A stretch of DNA of 64,000 nucleotides from Enterococcus devriesei (lineage in GTDB: Bacteria > Bacillota > Bacilli > Lactobacillales > Enterococcaceae): assembly GCF_001885905.1 (NCBI RefSeq), contig NZ_JXKM01000001.1, positions 124,001 to 188,000 of the forward strand. The letters run 5' to 3'. Both the position numbers and the translations under genes were made by a program. Shown one piece after another: positions 18,291-26,397 of this stretch. A model generated the notes under the pieces. It was not told the origin of the DNA. It ran no database searches and saw only the letters and a list, made by a program, of their open reading frames with translations. Numbering within the stretch: the first letter of the stretch is position 1; every line of letters starts with the position of its first letter.

Positions 18291-18400
18291 CTATTTCGTG
18301 TTAAGGAACTCATTTTTTGAAAAGCACAAAAAATGATTTCTATTTTCACTGCGCATACGATTCCACTAATCGCGCTAAAGCGCGAAGTGGAACTCGCAAA
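18291..18400. repeat. Structured repeat family A, unit 4
   Basis: The unit has hairpin 1 at 18309-18336 (TCATTTTTTG against CAAAAAATGA) and hairpin 2 at 18361-18392: TTCCACT, CGCG, loop CTAAAG, CGCG, AGTGGAA. The loop region GCTAAAG and the ACTAAT before it are shared with unit 2, while the stem bases differ in a paired way. Confidence 0.7.
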
Positions 18401-18403
18401 AAA

Positions 18404-18427
18404 CCACCATAGCCGTCACTATGGTGG
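18404..18427 (+). other. Perfect 9-bp hairpin without T run
   Basis: CCACCATAG and CTATGGTGG flank a 6-base loop. It follows repeat unit 4 directly. The lack of a T run argues against a terminator; it could be an RNA structure in the leader of the next transcript. Confidence 0.45.
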
Positions 18428-18464
18428 AAATGAAGGTTGTTATTTACTCTTGGTAGGAGTAAGT

Positions 18465-18722
18465 ATGAAAAAACCAATTCGGGATAATTGGTATATCCAT
18501 ATAATAATCGACCGCTACGATGAATTCATGAATAGCCGTTTGTTAATCACTAAGAAATGTATTAGAAAAAACTTATGCAAATTTCTGTGGAATTTTTTGA
18601 TATTTTTACATAATGTAAGGGTTGCATTTCGTTTTAAGGAAATTGCTGGCTATGGTACACTTGATTTGGAAGACTTAAATAGGAGGGTACATTTATGGCA
18701 AATATCAGTAAAAAGTTACTAG
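18465..18722 (+). CDS. Possible small ORF of unknown function
   Basis: This 85-codon frame starts at an ATG preceded by GGTAGGAG at good spacing. The predicted product is basic and aromatic (MKKPIRDNWYIHIIID at the start) and resembles nothing I recognise. Its last 28 bases overlap the next gene in another frame and cover that gene's ribosome site, so either the product is shorter in practice, or this is a chance frame. The base composition is as AT-rich as intergenic DNA here. Only the ribosome site supports it. Confidence 0.22.
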   Translation: MKKPIRDNWYIHIIIDRYDEFMNSRLLITKKCIRKNLCKFLWNFLIFLHNVRVAFRFKEIAGYGTLDLEDLNRRVHLWQISVKSY

Positions 18723-19798
18723 CTGAATTGACTTCAGAAGAAGCAACGGGACCGTTTATCACGTTTATGTTAAATACGCATCACGCGCATCAAGATGTGG
18801 AAAAAGATCAAATCACGTTTAAGAACTTTGCTAAAGAAGCGAAGAAACGCTTCGAGAAGAAATACACTGATCACAGCTTTGAACCATTCCAAGAAAAGAT
18901 TGATCAACTCTTAGCGGACGGTGACTTTTGGCGTAGCGGAACAAAAGGGGTTGCGGTCATTTTGACAGCGAGCGAAACCTATATTCACCGGTTAAGTATC
19001 GGGGTGGATGATCAATATTATGTCAGTGATCTGCCTTACTTATTGGCGATCATTAAAAATGCCCAGTTCAATTATTCTTACTATCTAATGGCCTTGAACC
19101 GGGATTCGATGAAACTTTATTGTGTTCGCAATAAAGAGGTCAAAGCAGTTGAACTGCCTGATGACGCTCCTAAAGATATCGTAACGGCTTTAGGCGATGA
19201 ATTGACCGGTGGAAACTTGAATGTGTCTGCTCGCGGCGGTGAAACCGGCAGTTTCCACGGAATTAATACCAAAGACGAAGAAGTTGAGATTGACTGGATC
19301 AATTACTACCAAGCGGTGGATAATTATTTGAAAGAGCTGGATAATCCAGAGCAGTTACCAATTTATCTATTTGCTTTACCGGAAAACCAAACACAGTTTA
19401 AAAAGGTGGCTAAAAATCCATATTACTCAGATAAAGCAGCTATTACTGGTTCACCGGCTCAATCGAACGTGAACGACGTGAAAAAGGAAAGTCAAAAAAT
19501 TGCTGATGAGTTAGCTGCGGCGGAAACACAAAGCTATCAAAAATTAACTGATAAGAAATTTAATGATCAATTGGTAGATATTGTGCCAGCAGCAAAAGAA
19601 GGTAAAATTTCTCATCTCTTTATCGCTACTTCCAATTTAGTTGATGGATTTGGCGAGGACCCAGATGTAGAATATGATCGTCGTCAAGTATTGAATGAAA
19701 TTGCTGATGATGTTATCAAAAATGGTGGACAAGTATTTGTTCTAGACCAAAAAGATGCTCCTGATGAAAAAAGTTTATTGGCGGTTCTGCGCTATTAG
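18695..19798 (+). CDS. baeRF family (eRF1-like) protein
   Basis: The protein (367 aa) looks like a bacterial archaeo-eukaryotic release-factor family member (baeRF, family 6 type). It has an N-terminal alpha/beta domain (TGPFITFMLNTHHAH..., DFWRSGTKGVAVILT), a middle domain and a C-terminal eRF1-domain-3-like part (GKISHLFIATSNLVDGFGEDPDVEYD, then NGGQVFVLDQ). In bacteria these proteins are proposed to act on stalled ribosomes or in stress; function is not settled. The start follows TAGGAGGG. A promoter probably lies within 18610-18670. It is monocistronic with its own terminator. Confidence 0.75.
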   Translation: MANISKKLLAELTSEEATGPFITFMLNTHHAHQDVEKDQITFKNFAKEAKKRFEKKYTDHSFEPFQEKIDQLLADGDFWRSGTKGVAVILTASETYIHRLSIGVDDQYYVSDLPYLLAIIKNAQFNYSYYLMALNRDSMKLYCVRNKEVKAVELPDDAPKDIVTALGDELTGGNLNVSARGGETGSFHGINTKDEEVEIDWINYYQAVDNYLKELDNPEQLPIYLFALPENQTQFKKVAKNPYYSDKAAITGSPAQSNVNDVKKESQKIADELAAAETQSYQKLTDKKFNDQLVDIVPAAKEGKISHLFIATSNLVDGFGEDPDVEYDRRQVLNEIADDVIKNGGQVFVLDQKDAPDEKSLLAVLRY

Positions 19799-19836
19799 CG
19801 CTTTAATGTTTCAAATATATTAAGAAAAAACTTTTT

Positions 19837-19865
19837 AAGCGATAATCTAGTGTTATCGCTTTTTC
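19837..19865 (+). terminator. Terminator after the baeRF gene
   Basis: A perfect stem AAGCGATAA/TTATCGCTT with a 7-base loop is followed by TTTC. The cspA promoter lies directly after it. Confidence 0.8.
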
Positions 19866-19867
19866 TG

Positions 19868-19876
19868 TGTTATACT
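19868..19876 (+). promoter_or_regulatory. Extended -10 promoter of cspA
   Basis: TGTTATACT is an extended -10. It predicts a leader of about 108 bases before the cspA start, long enough to carry the temperature-responsive structure typical of cold-shock mRNAs. Confidence 0.5.
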
Positions 19877-19990
19877 TCTAATTGTAGTTTTTGTACGGTA
19901 ATATTGGCAAGTTTGTTTCAGACGACATCTTTCCTATTTCACCATTCAAGTAATTACAAAATTAATTTTTATCCTAGGAGGATGTTTAAC

Positions 19991-20191
19991 ATGGAACAAG
20001 GTACAGTAAAATGGTTTAACTCAGAAAAAGGTTACGGATTTATCACTGCTGAAAACGGAAACGACGTATTCGTACATTTCTCAGCAATCCAAGGCGACGG
20101 CTTCAAAACTTTAGAAGAAGGTCAAGCAGTGACTTTCGATGTTGAAGATGGCCAACGTGGACCTCAAGCAACAAACGTAAACAAAGCTTAA
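19991..20191 (+). CDS. cspA: Cold-shock protein (CspA family)
   Basis: The protein (66 aa) is a single cold-shock domain with the RNA-binding motifs KGYGFI (RNP1) and VFVHF (RNP2). It acts as a nucleic-acid chaperone. TAGGAGG lies at good distance from the ATG at 19991; a longer in-frame reading from 19850 is merely the open leader. Codon choice is strongly biased (for example GAAGAAGGTCAAGCA), which fits high expression. Confidence 0.97.
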   Translation: MEQGTVKWFNSEKGYGFITAENGNDVFVHFSAIQGDGFKTLEEGQAVTFDVEDGQRGPQATNVNKA

Positions 20192-20202
20192 TTAGTTTTT
20201 TC

Positions 20203-20230
20203 AAACGAGTGCTTCGGTACTCGTTTTTTT
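20203..20230 (+). terminator. Terminator after cspA
   Basis: An 8-bp perfect stem AAACGAGT/ACTCGTTT closes on a GCTTCGGT loop and runs into T residues. Confidence 0.88.
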
Positions 20231-20255
20231 TATGCTCTTTTTTAATCGTGAGATC

Positions 20256-20288
20256 GACTTAGCAGAATTTTTTGCTAGGTCTTTTTTT
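20256..20288 (+). terminator. Second terminator hairpin downstream of cspA
   Basis: GACTTAGCA pairs with TGCTAGGTC (one G-T) and seven T residues follow. No gene separates it from the first terminator, 25 bases upstream. Confidence 0.7.
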
Positions 20289-20385
20289 ATTTTTGAAAAA
20301 AATAGTCAGCTTTCAAAAGACTTAAGGGGACGGCTCTGTTAAAAAATGGTAGAATCCGCTATAATTCCATAGGAAGGAGGCTGTC

Positions 20386-23139
20386 ATGAAAAAAAGATAT
20401 GCAGTTGTAGACATTGAAACGACTGGGACAGATCCAAAGTCGGATCGGATTATTCAATTTGGCTGTGCGCTGATTGAAGATAGTGAGATCGTTGCGCATT
20501 TTTCAACGGATATCAATCCCGATCAAACGATTCCAAATCAAATTCAAACCCTAACAGGGATCACGAATCAGCGGATTCGGAAAGCCCCTTATTTCGAAGA
20601 TGTCGCCGAAACAATCAGTAATTTATTAGAGGGAACCGTTTTTGTCGCCCATAATATTTATTTTGATTATCCCTTTTTAAGTAACGAACTGGAACGCTGC
20701 GGGATGCCGCCGTTAACGAGTGACGGCATCGATACCGTTGAATTGGCGCAAGTGTTCATGCCAACTTCACCAAGCTTTCGTTTAGGCGATTTGGCAGAGG
20801 AATTGCAGCTAGTCCACGAAAATCCTCATCAAGCAGATAGCGATGCTGATGTAACGGCGCAGCTACTGCTCTATTTAGAGACTCAAATTAAAAAATTGCC
20901 GATCATCACGTTAGAGAAAATTGTAGCGACTGCTGACCAGATGGCCTTTCAGACGAAAGACTATTTAGTCGATTGTTTGACTGAGTTGCAGGAACAACGT
21001 GAGCCGTTGGCAAAAGAGTTGGTGATCGTTCATGGCTTCGCGCTGAAAAAAAAGAGCGTACCACTTTTTTCTGAGAATTATTTTGGCAGCAAAGCTTATC
21101 CTCGTTCTCGGAAAGCCAAAGAAAAGGTCTATCAAAGTGAACTGGATTTTCGTAAGGAACAGGCACGCTTGATGAATTTAGTCTATGACTTTTTCAATAA
21201 GAAAGAGGATAAAAATATTTTAGTCGAAGCCGCAACCGGCATCGGAAAAACCTTAGGCTATTTATTGCCTATGAGTTATGTGGCAACACCGGAAAAACCA
21301 TTAGTGATCAGCACCGTCTCTTTATTGTTGCAGGAACAGATTTTGAATCACGACCTGCCGCTGATCAATCGTTTATTAGATCAGCCTTTGCAGGCGGTGG
21401 TGATGAAAAGCAGTCGCCACTATCTCGACCTTGACCGTTTTTATCAAAGCTTCCAAAAAAAATCACAGCAAAAGCAATATACCTTTTACCAAATGGCCTT
21501 GTTAGTCTGGCTGACTCAGACAGAGACGGGGGATTTTGACGAGCTGAATATGACGAGCTTGAAGCATCCTTTTTGGCAAAAGGTGGCTCATCTTGGCCCA
21601 ACAACGCTGAATCCTAACAGCCCTTTTTATGGGGTTGATTTTATCCATCATCGTCAGAAAAAATTGGCACAAAGCAATGTGATTATTACGAATCATTCCT
21701 TCTTAGCTCAAGAAAATCAGCGGAAAATCCCGCAGCTGCCGGCCAGTCCTTATTTGATTATTGACGAGGCCCATCATTTAAATCGAGTTCTAGAAAAGGT
21801 CAGCACTCATCAATTAAATATTTTGGCGATCCAAAAGGGTTTTAACCATTTACTGGAAAATAAAGTCTTTCAAACTTGGCAGGCCCTAGTAAAAAAAGAT
21901 CAGCAGACCCAGCATTCATTAGAAGTTTTTCAGGATGTGCTGCAGGAATTAAATGAAGAGCTGACTGATCTTTATCAGCTATTTAAAGAGGAGTTCCCAA
22001 CCAATGACGAGCGCTTGATTACTAAGGAAATGATTGATCAATTATCTTTAGCGAGTGAACAAGTCTTGCAGCGGGTAAGTTTGCTTTATCAAGACGCCTT
22101 AACAATTGGCGAGCAGTTGAAAAGTTATTATCTGCGCTATCAAGAGACCTTTAGTATTTCCGAACAGGCCCAATGGAGCGATCTACAAACATTATTGGAT
22201 AGCTTAGCCCAACAGCAAGTGGCCTTCGAACTTTTCAGTGAACAGTGGGAGGCTCGTTATATTCATTGGTTCAACGTCAAACGTAAGACGCTCTATGTAC
22301 AAGACTTGGAAGCTTCGCAATTAGATCAAACAAGTTGGTATCATCGCTACAAACAGATTTTGTATCTCGGCGGAACATTAAAAATCGGTGGTGATCGCCA
22401 TTATTTTGCGAAGCGCTGGGGGATTCCTGAAGCGGCGTTGAAAATCATCAGCAGTCCCTACGATTATGAACAACAAGCGCGACTTTATTTACCAACAGAA
22501 AATATTAGTATCCAAACGTCTTCACCAGATCAATATGCCCAATATGTTGCCGATGTTGTCCATAAAATGGCGGATCATCAAAAGCGACCGATTCTAGTGT
22601 TATTTACTTCTCATGATATTTTGAACCGTGTGCATCAGCGATTGAAAATGCCGTTGTTGCATGAAGGCCGAGAAGTCTTGGCGCAAGGAATTGGCGGCAG
22701 TCGTGAGAAATTACTGAAACGTTTCTTACTTTCAAAAGATGCCGTGCTGCTAGGTGCGGACAGCTTTTGGGAAGGTATCGATTTACCCGGGGAGATCTTG
22801 CAACTCTTAATCGTAACCCGACTGCCCTTTGAAAATCCGCAACGTATCCAAGTTCGCGCTCGGAATAGTTTCTTAGAGGCTGAAGGAATCAATCCCTTTT
22901 TCCAAGAAGCGGTTCCTCATGCGGCACTGCGGTTAAGACAGGCTTTAGGTCGCCTGATTCGTTCTGAGACGGATAAGGGTGTAATGCTCTTATTGGATCA
23001 ACGCTTTATCTCAGCTAGTTATGGCGAACGCTTACGAAAGGCGCTGCCAAAAGAATTAACGATCAAGCAGTTGCCGTTGGAAGAAATTTTGACGGAAACG
23101 ACCCAATTCTTAATTTCTGAGAAAAATGAAGAGAATTAA
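20386..23139 (+). CDS. dinG: DinG-type helicase with N-terminal DnaQ exonuclease domain
   Basis: The protein (917 aa) fuses a DEDDh 3'-5' exonuclease (YAVVDIETTGTDP at 5-17, HNIYFDYPFL, HQADSDADV) to an XPD/DinG superfamily 2 helicase (VEAATGIGKTLGYLLP around 281-296, IIDEAHHL around 460, and C-terminal LGRLIRSETDKG). The iron-sulfur cysteines of E. coli DinG are absent, as in other Firmicute forms. AAGGAGG precedes the ATG. TATAAT at 20359-20364 is a likely -10. A role in DNA repair or RNA/DNA hybrid removal is inferred from the family. Confidence 0.93.
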   Translation: MKKRYAVVDIETTGTDPKSDRIIQFGCALIEDSEIVAHFSTDINPDQTIPNQIQTLTGITNQRIRKAPYFEDVAETISNLLEGTVFVAHNIYFDYPFLSNELERCGMPPLTSDGIDTVELAQVFMPTSPSFRLGDLAEELQLVHENPHQADSDADVTAQLLLYLETQIKKLPIITLEKIVATADQMAFQTKDYLVDCLTELQEQREPLAKELVIVHGFALKKKSVPLFSENYFGSKAYPRSRKAKEKVYQSELDFRKEQARLMNLVYDFFNKKEDKNILVEAATGIGKTLGYLLPMSYVATPEKPLVISTVSLLLQEQILNHDLPLINRLLDQPLQAVVMKSSRHYLDLDRFYQSFQKKSQQKQYTFYQMALLVWLTQTETGDFDELNMTSLKHPFWQKVAHLGPTTLNPNSPFYGVDFIHHRQKKLAQSNVIITNHSFLAQENQRKIPQLPASPYLIIDEAHHLNRVLEKVSTHQLNILAIQKGFNHLLENKVFQTWQALVKKDQQTQHSLEVFQDVLQELNEELTDLYQLFKEEFPTNDERLITKEMIDQLSLASEQVLQRVSLLYQDALTIGEQLKSYYLRYQETFSISEQAQWSDLQTLLDSLAQQQVAFELFSEQWEARYIHWFNVKRKTLYVQDLEASQLDQTSWYHRYKQILYLGGTLKIGGDRHYFAKRWGIPEAALKIISSPYDYEQQARLYLPTENISIQTSSPDQYAQYVADVVHKMADHQKRPILVLFTSHDILNRVHQRLKMPLLHEGREVLAQGIGGSREKLLKRFLLSKDAVLLGADSFWEGIDLPGEILQLLIVTRLPFENPQRIQVRARNSFLEAEGINPFFQEAVPHAALRLRQALGRLIRSETDKGVMLLLDQRFISASYGERLRKALPKELTIKQLPLEEILTETTQFLISEKNEEN

Positions 23140-23161
23140 TGAGGGATAGTTGTTCTTTTGG

Positions 23162-23167
23162 TATAAT
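23162..23167 (+). promoter_or_regulatory. -10 of the ypmB-aspB-asnS promoter
   Basis: TATAAT preceded by TGG gives an extended -10 directly before the ribosome site of the YpmB-like gene. No good -35 is seen. Confidence 0.45.
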
Positions 23168-23193
23168 GTAGCTTGTCTGGAAGGAGTATGATT

Positions 23194-23697
23194 TTGGATA
23201 CGAATAGTGCAAAACAGAAAAAACTTAACCGTTGGCTGTTAGGAATCGTGACCTTTTTGTTGATCATCCTTGTTGCCGGAACTATGATTTTCATTCGTTC
23301 GAACCGACCAATGCAACAGGCGAAAAGAGAAGCGGTCCAAATGGCGGAAAAATATGCGGATCTAGAAACGGTTGATCAGTTCTATTGGTTCAATCGCGAG
23401 CAGACTTATTTTACGGTAGTAGGAAAAAACAAATCGCAGGAAGAAATCATTGTGATCATTCCGAAATCGGGAGACAAAGTGCGTGTTCTTGCTCAAAAGG
23501 ATGGGCTGACTGAGGTGCAAGCAGAAGAAACCGTTAAAACGAATGATCCTGATGTGACTATTGAAAAAGCAAATCTCGGTATCTATCGCGACCAGACGGC
23601 TTGGGAAATCACTGCAAAAGACGATCAAGGCGCGATTTATTATTACTTGCTGAACTTTAATGACGGCAAGATAATTAAAGTCATCAAAAAGATCTAA
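23194..23697 (+). CDS. YpmB-like membrane-anchored PepSY/DUF5590 protein
   Basis: The protein (167 aa) has an N-terminal membrane helix (about 13-35) and an extracytoplasmic tail of two PepSY-like repeats, as in B. subtilis YpmB, which also lies next to aspB and asnS. I chose the TTG at 23194 because AAGGAG ends 7 bases before it; the ATG at 23188 is only one base from that site. Function in the family is unknown. Co-transcription with aspB is likely, as the gap is short. Confidence 0.8.
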   Translation: MDTNSAKQKKLNRWLLGIVTFLLIILVAGTMIFIRSNRPMQQAKREAVQMAEKYADLETVDQFYWFNREQTYFTVVGKNKSQEEIIVIIPKSGDKVRVLAQKDGLTEVQAEETVKTNDPDVTIEKANLGIYRDQTAWEITAKDDQGAIYYYLLNFNDGKIIKVIKKI

Positions 23698-23725
23698 AAA
23701 AATCTTGGTAGGGGAGTTATTGGTT

Positions 23726-24913
23726 ATGAAATTATCACAGCGTGTAACAAACTTAGAACCGTCCGTCACTTTAGCAGCAACGGCAAAAGCCAAAGAATTG
23801 AAAGCAAAAGGTTTAGATGTGATTAGTTTGACTGTGGGAGAGCCCGATTTTACTACACCGGAAAATATCGAGCAGGCAGCTATTGATGGGATCAAGAGCG
23901 GAAAAGTCAGCTTTTACACTGCTTCCGGTGGTACGCCAGAATTAAAATCAGCGATCGTTGATTTTACGAAAGAAAATTATGATCTGACTGTTGAACCGCA
24001 AAATATTATCGTAACTAGCGGGGCAAAATTTGCGTTATACACCTTATTTCAAACAATTCTTGATGCCGGCGATGAAGTCATCATTCCAGTACCTTATTGG
24101 GTTAGTTATGGCGAACAAGTCAAATTGGCGCAAGGAAATCCGGTCTTTATTCATGGTGACCAAGCCAATGATTATAAGATCACGGTGGAACACTTGGAAG
24201 ACGTCCGCACGGAAAAAACCAAAGCGATCATTATCAGCTCACCATCAAATCCGACCGGAATGATTTATTCAGAAGATGAGTTGCGAGCACTGGGTGAATG
24301 GGCGATTCGTCATGAGCTGTTGATTGTTTCAGATGATATTTATGATCATCTTGTTTATAATGGGAACGAAGCGGCCCATCTTGCTTCTTTATCTGACGAG
24401 ATTTTCCAGCATACAGTGATCATTAACGGCGTGTCAAAAACCTATTCTATGACTGGTTGGCGAATCGGTTATGCGATTGGTAGCGCTGAAATCATCAGTG
24501 GTATGACAGCAATCGCTTCACAGTCTACTAGTAATCCAACGGCGGTCAGCCAAATTGCGGCTGTCGAGGCTTTGACAGGTGAGCAAGAGACGGCAGAAAA
24601 AATGCGGCAAGCCTTTGAAGAACGACTAAATACGATTTATCCAAAGGTTGCTGATCTGCCAGGCTTTAAGTTAACAAAACCACAGGGCGCCTTCTATCTA
24701 TTTCCTAATATCAAGGAAGCGATGGAAATGGGGGGCTATGACAACGTCACTACTTGGGTCAACGATCTATTAGAGCAAGAACAAGTAGCGTTGGTGACTG
24801 GTGAAGGATTCGGTTCCCCTGACAGTGTGCGGATGAGTTATTCTGCTAGCATGGAAGAGTTAGAGGAAGCCGTTGTACGGATTCGCCGTTTTATCGAAAA
24901 TAGTAAAAAGTAA
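23726..24913 (+). CDS. aspB: Aspartate aminotransferase (class I, PLP)
   Basis: The protein (395 aa) is a fold-type I aminotransferase of the AspB group. [20 protein letters not shown] and the PLP lysine in [14 protein letters not shown] (around 235) are present. It interconverts aspartate and oxaloacetate with glutamate. GGTAGGGGAG precedes the ATG at 23726; an in-frame GTG upstream overlaps that site. It is followed closely by asnS, as in Bacillus. Confidence 0.95.
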   Translation: MKLSQRVTNLEPSVTLAATAKAKELKAKGLDVISLTVGEPDFTTPENIEQAAIDGIKSGKVSFYTASGGTPELKSAIVDFTKENYDLTVEPQNIIVTSGAKFALYTLFQTILDAGDEVIIPVPYWVSYGEQVKLAQGNPVFIHGDQANDYKITVEHLEDVRTEKTKAIIISSPSNPTGMIYSEDELRALGEWAIRHELLIVSDDIYDHLVYNGNEAAHLASLSDEIFQHTVIINGVSKTYSMTGWRIGYAIGSAEIISGMTAIASQSTSNPTAVSQIAAVEALTGEQETAEKMRQAFEERLNTIYPKVADLPGFKLTKPQGAFYLFPNIKEAMEMGGYDNVTTWVNDLLEQEQVALVTGEGFGSPDSVRMSYSASMEELEEAVVRIRRFIENSKK

Positions 24914-24954
24914 AAAAATCATCATTCGGGATAAATAAGTTAGGAGAGACATTT

Positions 24955-26253
24955 GTGGAACAGATTCAAATCATTGATGCCAAGAACCATGTTGGCGAAA
25001 CAGTAAAAATTGGTGCTTGGGTAGCGAATAAGCGCTCAAGCGGGAAAATTTCTTTTTTACAATTACGTGACGGTACGGCTTATTTTCAAGCAGTCGTAGT
25101 GAAAAGCGAAGTGTCAGAAGAGGTTTTTCATTTAGCAAAAGAATTAACACAAGAAACATCGATTATCGTTACCGGAGAAATTCGTGAAGACACACGTTCG
25201 AAATTTGGCTATGAACTAGGCGTGAAGGAAATCGAAGTTATTGGTGAAAGTCATGATTATCCGATTACACCAAAAGAACACGGCGTTGATTTCTTGATGG
25301 ATCACCGTCATTTATGGCTGCGTTCATCACAACAACACGCAATCATGTTGATTCGTAACGAGGTGATTCGTGCGACCTACGAATTCTTCAATAATAATGG
25401 TTTTGTGAAAGTTGATCCACCGATCTTAACTGGTTCAGCTCCCGAAGGTACAAGTGATTTATTTGAAACAAATTATTTTGATCATAAAGCTTATTTATCA
25501 CAAAGTGGACAGTTATACATGGAAGCCGCAGCGATGGCTTTAGGTAAAGTCTTCTCATTCGGTCCAACCTTCCGTGCTGAAAAATCAAAGACGCGTCGTC
25601 ACTTAATCGAGTTTTGGATGATCGAACCGGAAATGGCCTTCATGCATCAAGAAGACAGCCTAGAAGTGCAAGAACAATATGTTGCATACTTGGTACAAAG
25701 TGTCTTGGATAACTGTGACTATGCGTTAGATACGTTAGGTCGAGACAAAGAAATTTTGAAAAATTATACAAAATTACCGTTTCCACGGATCACGTATGAT
25801 GATGCGATTGAATTATTGAAGAAAAATGATTTTGATGATATCGAATGGGGCGATGATTTTGGTTCGCCGCATGAAACCTTTATCGCGAACTCCTTTGATC
25901 GTCCGGTCTTTATTTTGAATTATCCAAAAGCCATCAAACCATTTTACATGAAACCACATCCAACACGTGAAGACGTGGTGATCTGTGCCGATTTGATCGC
26001 GCCAGAAGGTTATGGTGAAATCATCGGCGGTTCAGAACGGGCGACGGATTATGATTATCTGTTAGAACAAATTCGTGAAGCTGGTCTGAACGAAGAAGAA
26101 TATTCATGGTATTTAGATTTGCGTAAATACGGAACTGTGCCTCATTCAGGTTTTGGTTTAGGCTTGGAACGAACCATTACCTTTATTTCAGGAATTGATC
26201 ATGTACGGGAAGCAATTCCATTCCCACGCTTGTTAAACCGGATTTATCCATAA
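24955..26253 (+). CDS. asnS: Asparaginyl-tRNA synthetase
   Basis: The protein (432 aa) is a class IIb synthetase. It has an OB-fold anticodon domain (about 5-105), motif 2 ([23 protein letters not shown]) and motif 3 ([13 protein letters not shown] near the end). The product charges tRNA-Asn. A GTG start follows TAGGAGAG. No T-box leader fits in the short gap after aspB, so expression comes from the upstream promoter. Confidence 0.97.
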   Translation: MEQIQIIDAKNHVGETVKIGAWVANKRSSGKISFLQLRDGTAYFQAVVVKSEVSEEVFHLAKELTQETSIIVTGEIREDTRSKFGYELGVKEIEVIGESHDYPITPKEHGVDFLMDHRHLWLRSSQQHAIMLIRNEVIRATYEFFNNNGFVKVDPPILTGSAPEGTSDLFETNYFDHKAYLSQSGQLYMEAAAMALGKVFSFGPTFRAEKSKTRRHLIEFWMIEPEMAFMHQEDSLEVQEQYVAYLVQSVLDNCDYALDTLGRDKEILKNYTKLPFPRITYDDAIELLKKNDFDDIEWGDDFGSPHETFIANSFDRPVFILNYPKAIKPFYMKPHPTREDVVICADLIAPEGYGEIIGGSERATDYDYLLEQIREAGLNEEEYSWYLDLRKYGTVPHSGFGLGLERTITFISGIDHVREAIPFPRLLNRIYP

Positions 26254-26265
26254 GAATGAAACGCC

Positions 26266-26300
26266 AAAAGCATCGAGGGCTCCTCGGTGCTTTTTTTTTT
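26266..26300 (+). terminator. Terminator after asnS
   Basis: A 10-bp stem AGCATCGAGG/CCTCGGTGCT with a 3-base loop runs into ten T residues. Confidence 0.92.
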
Positions 26301-26321
26301 GAAAAAGCTTTCTTTTTCTGC

Positions 26322-26351
26322 TTGACATATGAATGATCACTCATATATAAT
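26322..26351 (+). promoter_or_regulatory. Promoter of the Cd/Zn ATPase with palindromic operator
   Basis: TTGACA (26322-26327) and TATAAT (26346-26351) are 18 bases apart. The spacer is filled by ATATGAATGATCACTCATAT (26327-26346), a 20-bp palindrome with one mismatched pair. A further half site ATTCATATG lies at 26365-26373. The layout suits an ArsR/SmtB- or MerR-type metal sensor; no such gene is adjacent. Confidence 0.75.
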
Positions 26352-26397
26352 AAACATGAAGAAACATTCATATGTATTTTAGAGAGAAGGGAATCTC

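Noticed and set aside
18180-18400. CRISPR array formed by the repeated elements
   Set aside because: The units are longer than CRISPR repeats, each folds into two hairpins, spacers are not regular and no cas gene is present.
19850-19990. N-terminal extension of the cold-shock protein
   Set aside because: The frame is open by chance; the ribosome site TAGGAGG and the canonical CspA start lie at 19991, and the promoter falls within the extension.
24914-24954. T-box riboswitch before asnS
   Set aside because: Only about 40 bases separate aspB and asnS, with no T-box sequence or terminator.
26301-26318. GAAAAAG-CTTT-CTTTTTC hairpin as a second terminator after asnS
   Set aside because: The stem is only A-T rich with no T run after it, and the real terminator lies directly upstream.
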